Shown piece after piece: positions 60,536-64,000 of a stretch of 64,000 nt of DNA (within the stretch, counting starts at the first letter, position 1; every line of letters begins with the position of its first letter). The position numbers were made by a program, and so were the translations under genes. The notes beneath the pieces were generated by a model. The model was not told the DNA's origin, did not search any database, and saw only the letters and a program-made list of their open reading frames with translations. The stretch is from Dehalogenimonas alkenigignens (GTDB taxonomy: Bacteria; Chloroflexota; Dehalococcoidia; Dehalococcoidales; Dehalococcoidaceae). The stretch covers positions 865,684 to 929,683 of the forward strand of contig NZ_KQ758903.1 of the NCBI RefSeq assembly GCF_001466665.1. Direction: 5' to 3'.

Positions 60536-61351
60536 TTAAGTAGTTATTGCAGCTATCTTGGCCTCTGGCGCCGGTGGACGGTAGCCGAGTGAGCTGTGGG
60601 GCCGGATCTGATTGTAGTCCCTCCTCCACTGCTCAATCAATACCTTCGCCTCAGTTAACGTACTGAATATTTCCCGGTCCAGGAGTTCATCACTGAGCTT
60701 GCCATTGAAGGACTCAATGTAGCCGTTTTCCCATGGGCTCCCTGGCTCGATGAATAGCGTTTTAACTCCAATCCTGGCCAGCCATTTGCGTATCTGCCTG
60801 GCGGTGAATTCGGTTCCATTGTCGGAGCGGATGTACTCAGGTATTCCCCGGAGCACAAAGAGTTGGAAAAGCTGGTCTATGACATCATGAGAAGGGATAC
60901 TGCGGGCCACCAGCAGCGCCGGGCACTCCCTAGTGAACTCATCGATAATGGTCAGTATCCTGAAAGCCTTGCCGTTCTCTGTCCTACGTTTAACAAAGTC
61001 GTAGCTCCAAACGTGGTCCTTGTGTTCCGGCCTCAAACGGATGCACGAGTTGTCGTTAAGCCATAGTCTTTTACGCCTTGGTTGCTTCTGGGGCACCTTT
61101 AAACCTTCCTGCCGCCATATTCTTTCCACCCTCTTGTGATTTACCATCCAGCCTTCCGATTTGAGCATAGCCGTAATACGCCGGTAGCCATACCGGCCAA
61201 ACTTGGTGGCCAGGGAAATGATATCGTCCGTCAGACTCTCCTCTTCGGCACTTGAGTTGTGACTCCGCCGTTGAGTAGATCTCGTCTGACCTAATACCAT
61301 ACATGCCCGCCTCTGGGAGATATGAAGTGCATCCGATATTCGGATAATCAC
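60536..61351 (-). CDS. IS3-family transposase, OrfB (DDE integrase domain)
   Basis: 271 residues from a GTG at 61351; the frame is also entered from orfA by frameshifting, as the preceding codons read LLSPSRRRKV. Visible catalytic parts are VWSYDFVKRRTENGKAF (first Asp), YIRSDNGTEFTA (second Asp), and SPWENGYIESFNGKL (Glu), the DDE triad, and RRDYNQIRPHSSLGY at the end. It cuts and joins IS ends. Likely active: no stop codons interrupt it. Confidence 0.93.
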   Translation of the reverse strand: MIIRISDALHISQRRACMVLGQTRSTQRRSHNSSAEEESLTDDIISLATKFGRYGYRRITAMLKSEGWMVNHKRVERIWRQEGLKVPQKQPRRKRLWLNDNSCIRLRPEHKDHVWSYDFVKRRTENGKAFRILTIIDEFTRECPALLVARSIPSHDVIDQLFQLFVLRGIPEYIRSDNGTEFTARQIRKWLARIGVKTLFIEPGSPWENGYIESFNGKLSDELLDREIFSTLTEAKVLIEQWRRDYNQIRPHSSLGYRPPAPEAKIAAITT

Positions 61352-61371
61352 CTTCCTTCTCCTGGACGGGC

Positions 61372-61650
61372 TTAGGAGTTTCCCCGGGCGGCTTCGGCCA
61401 GGATGGCCTTATCGAGAGATAGATCAGCCACCAGGCGCTTCAGGCGTGCGTTCTCTTGTTCGAGTTCCTTAAGTCGTTTTGCCTGCTCGATGCGCATGCC
61501 ACCGAACTCCTGGCGCCAGCGATAATAGGTGCAGTCGCTGACTCCGATCTTCTTGAGCATTACGGAGAGGGTAGTACCTTGGCTGATAAGGACCTCAGCC
61601 TCTCGGAGCTTGTTGATGATCTGCTCTGGCGTGAAAGATTTCCTGGGCAT
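61372..61650 (-). CDS. IS3-family OrfA (HTH DNA-binding)
   Basis: 92 residues starting MPRKSFTPEQIINKLREAEV, with HTH segment GVSDCTYYRWRQEFGGM and a leucine-zipper-like tail (KELEQENARLKRLVADLSLDKAIL in outline). The last codons contain GGGAAAC in the 0 frame (G GGA AAC), a classical -1 slippery heptamer, with CTCCT/AGGAG able to form a small stem downstream. Together they give the OrfAB fusion. Confidence 0.93.
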   Translation of the reverse strand: MPRKSFTPEQIINKLREAEVLISQGTTLSVMLKKIGVSDCTYYRWRQEFGGMRIEQAKRLKELEQENARLKRLVADLSLDKAILAEAARGNS

Positions 61651-61773
61651 CTGCTTCCCCCTTTCTTATTTTCCAGTCTAACATGAAACTGGACTCGTTT
61701 TAGGGGGTCAGGTCATCAGCCCCTGGCGGCAGTGAATCGTTTCAATCGTTTTTACAATGTAAAATTTAAGATA

Positions 61774-62112
61774 TCAACTGCTGGCGCCGTAGCGGATAAC
61801 CCTGACCTTTTCCATCGTGATCAGCCCGTCGCCCATCAGCTTCTCGACCTCCGGCAGCACCCCGTCCAGGTGCTCCTGAGAATCCACCACCTCGATGACC
61901 ACCGGCAGGTCCTGGGACAGCCTCAGCAGGTGGGTGGTGTGGATGTGGCTGCGAGCTCCAAACCCGCCGATACCGCGGAGCACCGTCGCCCCGGCCAGGC
62001 CGCGGCTCTTGAACAACTCCAGCAGCGTCAGGTACAGCGGCCGGCCGCTGTGGGTATCAGACTCGCCGATGAACACCCGCATCAGGACCTGTTCGCCCTC
62101 TATCTTGCGCAT
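61774..62112 (-). CDS. DUF190 protein
   Basis: 112 residues: RVFIGESDTHSGRPLYLTLLELFKSRGLAGATVLRGI in outline, then VVIEVVDSQEHLDGVLPEVEKLM. This is the DUF190 fold (ferredoxin-like), which often accompanies CrcB fluoride channels. Its ATG overlaps the crcB stop by one base (TGATG), so they are translated together. Role in fluoride tolerance inferred from neighbour. Confidence 0.9.
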   Translation of the reverse strand: MRKIEGEQVLMRVFIGESDTHSGRPLYLTLLELFKSRGLAGATVLRGIGGFGARSHIHTTHLLRLSQDLPVVIEVVDSQEHLDGVLPEVEKLMGDGLITMEKVRVIRYGASS

Positions 62113-62498
62113 CAGGCGCCTCCCGCGATTAATTTACCCGCTGCCATCCCGGCCACCACCCCGATAATACCCAACACCACTGACCCCGCGATGTTCCCGG
62201 CGGCGGCTCCCCAGGCGCCGTCCTGGATCATCCGCACCGTTTCGTAGCTGAACGTGGAGAAAGTGGTGAAAGCGCCCAAAAACCCGACCGCGGCGGCGGT
62301 GCGCAGGTGGGGCGGGATGAGGTCGGTATTCAACCCGAGGTGCATTAAAAAACCCAACAGAAAGCTGCCCAGGAGATTGACCGCCAGCGTACCCCAGGCA
62401 AAGCTCTGTCCTAGGGCGGCATGGACGGCGCCGGACACGGCGTATCGGGATAAAGAGCCCAGAGCCCCGGCCGCGGCGATCAGCAGAATAGTAGTCAC
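62112..62498 (-). CDS. crcB: Fluoride channel CrcB/Fluc
   Basis: 128 residues with four hydrophobic segments: GALGSLSRYAVSGAVHAAL, TLAVNLLGSFLLGFLMH, VGFLGAFTTFSTFSYETV and VLGIIGVVAGMAAGKL. The GSLSRY, WGTLAVNLLGSF and GAFTTFSTFSYE phrases are the Fluc signature. Exports fluoride as a dimer. No fluoride riboswitch was recognised upstream. The ~90 bp before it contain the terminator of the previous gene and a GAGGAG site. Confidence 0.95.
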   Translation of the reverse strand: MTTILLIAAAGALGSLSRYAVSGAVHAALGQSFAWGTLAVNLLGSFLLGFLMHLGLNTDLIPPHLRTAAAVGFLGAFTTFSTFSYETVRMIQDGAWGAAAGNIAGSVVLGIIGVVAGMAAGKLIAGGA

Positions 62499-62531
62499 GG
62501 CGCTATTTTAAGAGGAGAAGTAAAAGAATAC

Positions 62532-62567
62532 AAAAAACACGGAGCCTTGCTAAAGGGCTCCGTGTTT
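62532..62567 (-). terminator. Intrinsic terminator of the zinc-ribbon gene
   Basis: AAACACGGAGCC (rc of 62556-62567) pairs with GGCTCCGTGTTT (rc of 62535-62546) around a nine-base loop, followed by a T run at 62532-62537 on the minus strand. It lies just upstream of crcB, so crcB must have its own promoter or be expressed by read-through. Confidence 0.8.
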
Positions 62568-62588
62568 GATTCAATTGTCTGGCGGCTT

Positions 62589-62891
62589 TTAGTAGGCGCT
62601 TTTGGACTTGGCGAAACAATCGCTGCAGTAAACAGGGCGGCCGTTGCGCGGTTCGAAGGGGACCTGGGTCTCGCGGCCGCACGCGGCGCAGACAGCGGGG
62701 AACATCTGGCGGGGACCGCCGGCGGAAGCGCCGCCGCCACCACCGCGGGTCTGTTTCCGGGTTTGGCGGCAGGAAGGGCAGCGTTTGGGCTCGTTGGTGA
62801 AGCCCTTGGAGGCGAAGAACTCCTGCTCGGAAGCGCTGAAGGTGAAATCAGCGCCGCAGTCTGCGCATTGGATGATTTTGTCCTGGGCCAT
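62589..62891 (-). CDS. Zinc-ribbon protein with two CxxC units
   Basis: 100 residues. CADCGADFTFSASEQEFFASKGFTNEPKRCPSCRQTRK in outline is a well-known small zinc-binding domain (often with DNA or RNA proteins); a Gly-rich linker and a second ribbon CAACGRETQVPFEPRNGRPVYCSDCF in outline follow. Possibly involved in nucleic-acid binding; no specific role. Followed by an intrinsic terminator. Confidence 0.88.
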   Translation of the reverse strand: MAQDKIIQCADCGADFTFSASEQEFFASKGFTNEPKRCPSCRQTRKQTRGGGGGASAGGPRQMFPAVCAACGRETQVPFEPRNGRPVYCSDCFAKSKSAY

Positions 62892-63140
62892 GGGATGACA
62901 CTCGCTCCTTTTTTTATTATACTTTGGTTTACGGTTAGGTCATCCGGACCTCGGGACAAACCTGGGTTGGGATACCAACTTTCAACCGCACTAGAGTATG
63001 CCATTACCCTGTCGACGCTGTCAACTTGTTATCAGGATTATCCGAACGCAATTCCTGAACTCCCGCCCTTATCGGCGATTGCACCAGCCTGGGGAGTAAT
63101 GATGAAATCGGGACGTTATTCAAGGTATCGGGTGTATTAG

Positions 63141-63767
63141 GTGAATAATTTTAAACGATTGCCTCAGGCTGTTTTGCTGCTGGGTCCTACCGGCTCCGGA
63201 AAGACGCCGCTCGGCGAGGCGCTGGAGAAAAGCGGGTTTCGCGGCAGGCGATGTCGCCATTTTGATTTTGGTGCCAGCCTGCGTAGCTGCGCGGCGGGGC
63301 TCGGTCCTGAATTCACTCCCGCCGAGCTCCAGGTAGTACGAGAGTCACTGGCTACGGGCGTGCTGTTAAAAGACCAACAATTCCCGATCGCCGCAAAGAT
63401 TCTGAACGAGTTCATTTCCAGAACAGATAGGGACAGTCTCATCATCCTGAATGGCTTGCCGCGGCATACCGGTCAGGCGGCGGCGCTGAACAGCCTGGTT
63501 GAAATGGCTGGGGTAATTGTCCTGGAATGTGACGCCGCAACGGTGATGAGGCGAATTGCAAGCGATACAGGGGGTGATCGGGGCGGTCGCAGTGATGACG
63601 GCGCTTCCATGGTAGCTAGAAAACTGACGATATATGAGCAGCAGACGACGCCCCTGATAGAATATTACCGGAGCCTCGGGGTACCGCTTCTATTGGTGGC
63701 TGTCGGCAAGAACGACGGCGCCGAAACATTAAGGCTTGCCGCTGAAGCGGCTCACGAAGTCATTTGA
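63141..63767 (+). CDS. P-loop kinase, adenylate kinase-like
   Basis: 208 residues from a GTG. Walker A GPTGSGKT is at residues 15-22 and a typical lid-free NMP-kinase pattern follows (RCRHFDFGASLR, LKDQQFPIAAKIL, LIILNGLPRHTGQA, LECDAATVMRRIASDTGGDRG in part). Adenylate kinase-like fold, but the substrate may be a nucleotide or another small molecule. No good Shine-Dalgarno was seen. The 250 bp upstream has nothing recognisable. Confidence 0.8.
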   Translation: MNNFKRLPQAVLLLGPTGSGKTPLGEALEKSGFRGRRCRHFDFGASLRSCAAGLGPEFTPAELQVVRESLATGVLLKDQQFPIAAKILNEFISRTDRDSLIILNGLPRHTGQAAALNSLVEMAGVIVLECDAATVMRRIASDTGGDRGGRSDDGASMVARKLTIYEQQTTPLIEYYRSLGVPLLLVAVGKNDGAETLRLAAEAAHEVI

Positions 63768-63888
63768 CCGGTCTTGGACAATTTCTCCGCCGGTATTAGA
63801 ACTCCATAAATCCTTGACTAACAATGTCCATAATAATATACTTATGCCGTTTTTCGGGTTAAAAGCATTTGATTAAGGAGATAACTTG

Positions 63889-64000
63889 ATGCCGGAATTA
63901 CTGACTGTGCGTGAAGTTGCGGATTACCTTAGGGTGACCCAGAAGACGGTCTACAGACTGCTGCAGCAGGGATCGATTCCGGCGCTCAAGGTGAGCCACA
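63889..64000 (+). CDS. Excisionase-type HTH protein, 3'-truncated by window edge
   Basis: AAGGAG lies 8 nt before the ATG at 63889. The first 37 residues read LLTVREVADYLRVTQKT and VYRLLQQGSIPALKVS, the helix-turn-helix of excisionase/MerR-like proteins, similar to the pilus regulator at 50081. The rest lies beyond the window, so it may be a stand-alone regulator or fused to another domain (such as a periplasmic-binding or molybdate-type domain). Confidence 0.85.
   Translation, partial: MPELLTVREVADYLRVTQKTVYRLLQQGSIPALKVSH

Larger units (their letters stand above)
60507..61715 (-). mobile_element. IS3-family insertion sequence, about 1.2 kb
   Basis: The terminal inverted repeats are TGACCTGCCCCC at 60507 and the reverse complement TGACCTGACCCCC ending at 61715. 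Between them are orfA and orfB on the minus strand with a GGGAAAC frameshift site. No target-site duplication was found next to these ends (flanks ATAA and TCAG), so the true ends may lie a little further out. It sits between pilT and the fluoride export pair. Confidence 0.88.

Noticed and set aside
60504-61718. Target-site duplication flanking the IS
   Set aside because: The 3-4 bases outside the inverted repeats (ATAA on the left, TCAG on the right) do not match.
62499-62588. Fluoride riboswitch upstream of crcB
   Set aside because: The space contains a terminator of the previous gene and a ribosome-binding site, but no recognisable GGCGAUGG-type aptamer.
62892-63140. tRNA-like or coding sequence between the zinc-ribbon and kinase genes
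   Set aside because: No cloverleaf can be drawn and no frame with a start signal and codon bias was seen.
1-64000. CRISPR arrays, rRNA or tRNA genes
   Set aside because: No regularly spaced repeats, no rRNA signature sequence and no tRNA T-loop (GGTTCGAATCC-like) with pairing arms was found by eye.

Overview
The window looks like a chromosomal segment of a GC-rich Dehalococcoidia bacterium, most likely Dehalogenimonas or a close relative. This is inferred from gene content (indolepyruvate:ferredoxin oxidoreductase, lipoprotein c-type cytochromes, large-serine-recombinase islands, no outer-membrane genes) and GC-rich codon use. No database search was possible, so the taxon is a guess.

Layout. 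1-3091: end of a trp operon (trpC partial, trpF, trpB, trpA). 3101-7496: MoxR / DUF58 / transglutaminase operon. 7569-23812: housekeeping and small orphan genes (two cyclophilins, glutaredoxin, Smr protein, SemiSWEET, ATP-grasp ligase, metallopeptidases, two c-type cytochromes, nitroreductase, ferritin-like protein, endonuclease V-like protein, PAS and DinB-like proteins). 23899-30179: a 6.3 kb integrated element. 30159-39735: dnaN, an ABC exporter, pyruvate kinase, mutS, and a TPP-riboswitch-controlled thiamine pair. 39943-49933: YtxH proteins, iorAB, a MobA-like protein, a sigma/anti-sigma pair, a charged coiled-coil protein and an aldolase. 50081-60438: a type IV pilus cluster led by two regulators. 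60507-61715: an IS3-family element. 61774-64000: fluoride export pair, zinc-ribbon protein, P-loop kinase and the start of an excisionase-like gene.

Main discoveries. (1) Two genes that look broken by an in-frame UGA are better read as selenoproteins. One is a secreted thioredoxin-like lipoprotein (11257-12054, U-G-Y-C). The other is a glutaredoxin-PDZ fusion (41558-42079, U-P-H-C). In both, UGA replaces the first Cys of the redox CxxC, and both have a stem-loop with a G-first apical loop at a bacterial SECIS-like distance. A third UGA, in a small membrane protein (23570-23812), lacks these features and may be a simple nonsense mutation. (2) The island at 23.9-30.2 kb sits in the 3' end of dnaN. 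Its left end keeps a copy of the dnaN tail (HVIPMFVQW-stop) and its right end rebuilds the dnaN C-terminus. It carries tyrosine and serine recombinases, a HicBA-like module and phage replication-like genes. (3) The pilus ATPase PilB carries an unusual N-terminal tandem repeat resembling a degenerate Mrr-type nuclease fold, and the adjacent response regulator lacks its phospho-acceptor Asp.

Genes that appear to work together: trpCFBA (tryptophan); moxR/DUF58/transglutaminase; riboswitch-AIR synthase-like-thiE (thiamine diphosphate, which IorA also needs as cofactor); iorAB (aryl pyruvate oxidation to ferredoxin); sigma/DUF5667; and pilB-C-pilins-PilO-like-PilMN-T (pilus assembly and retraction).
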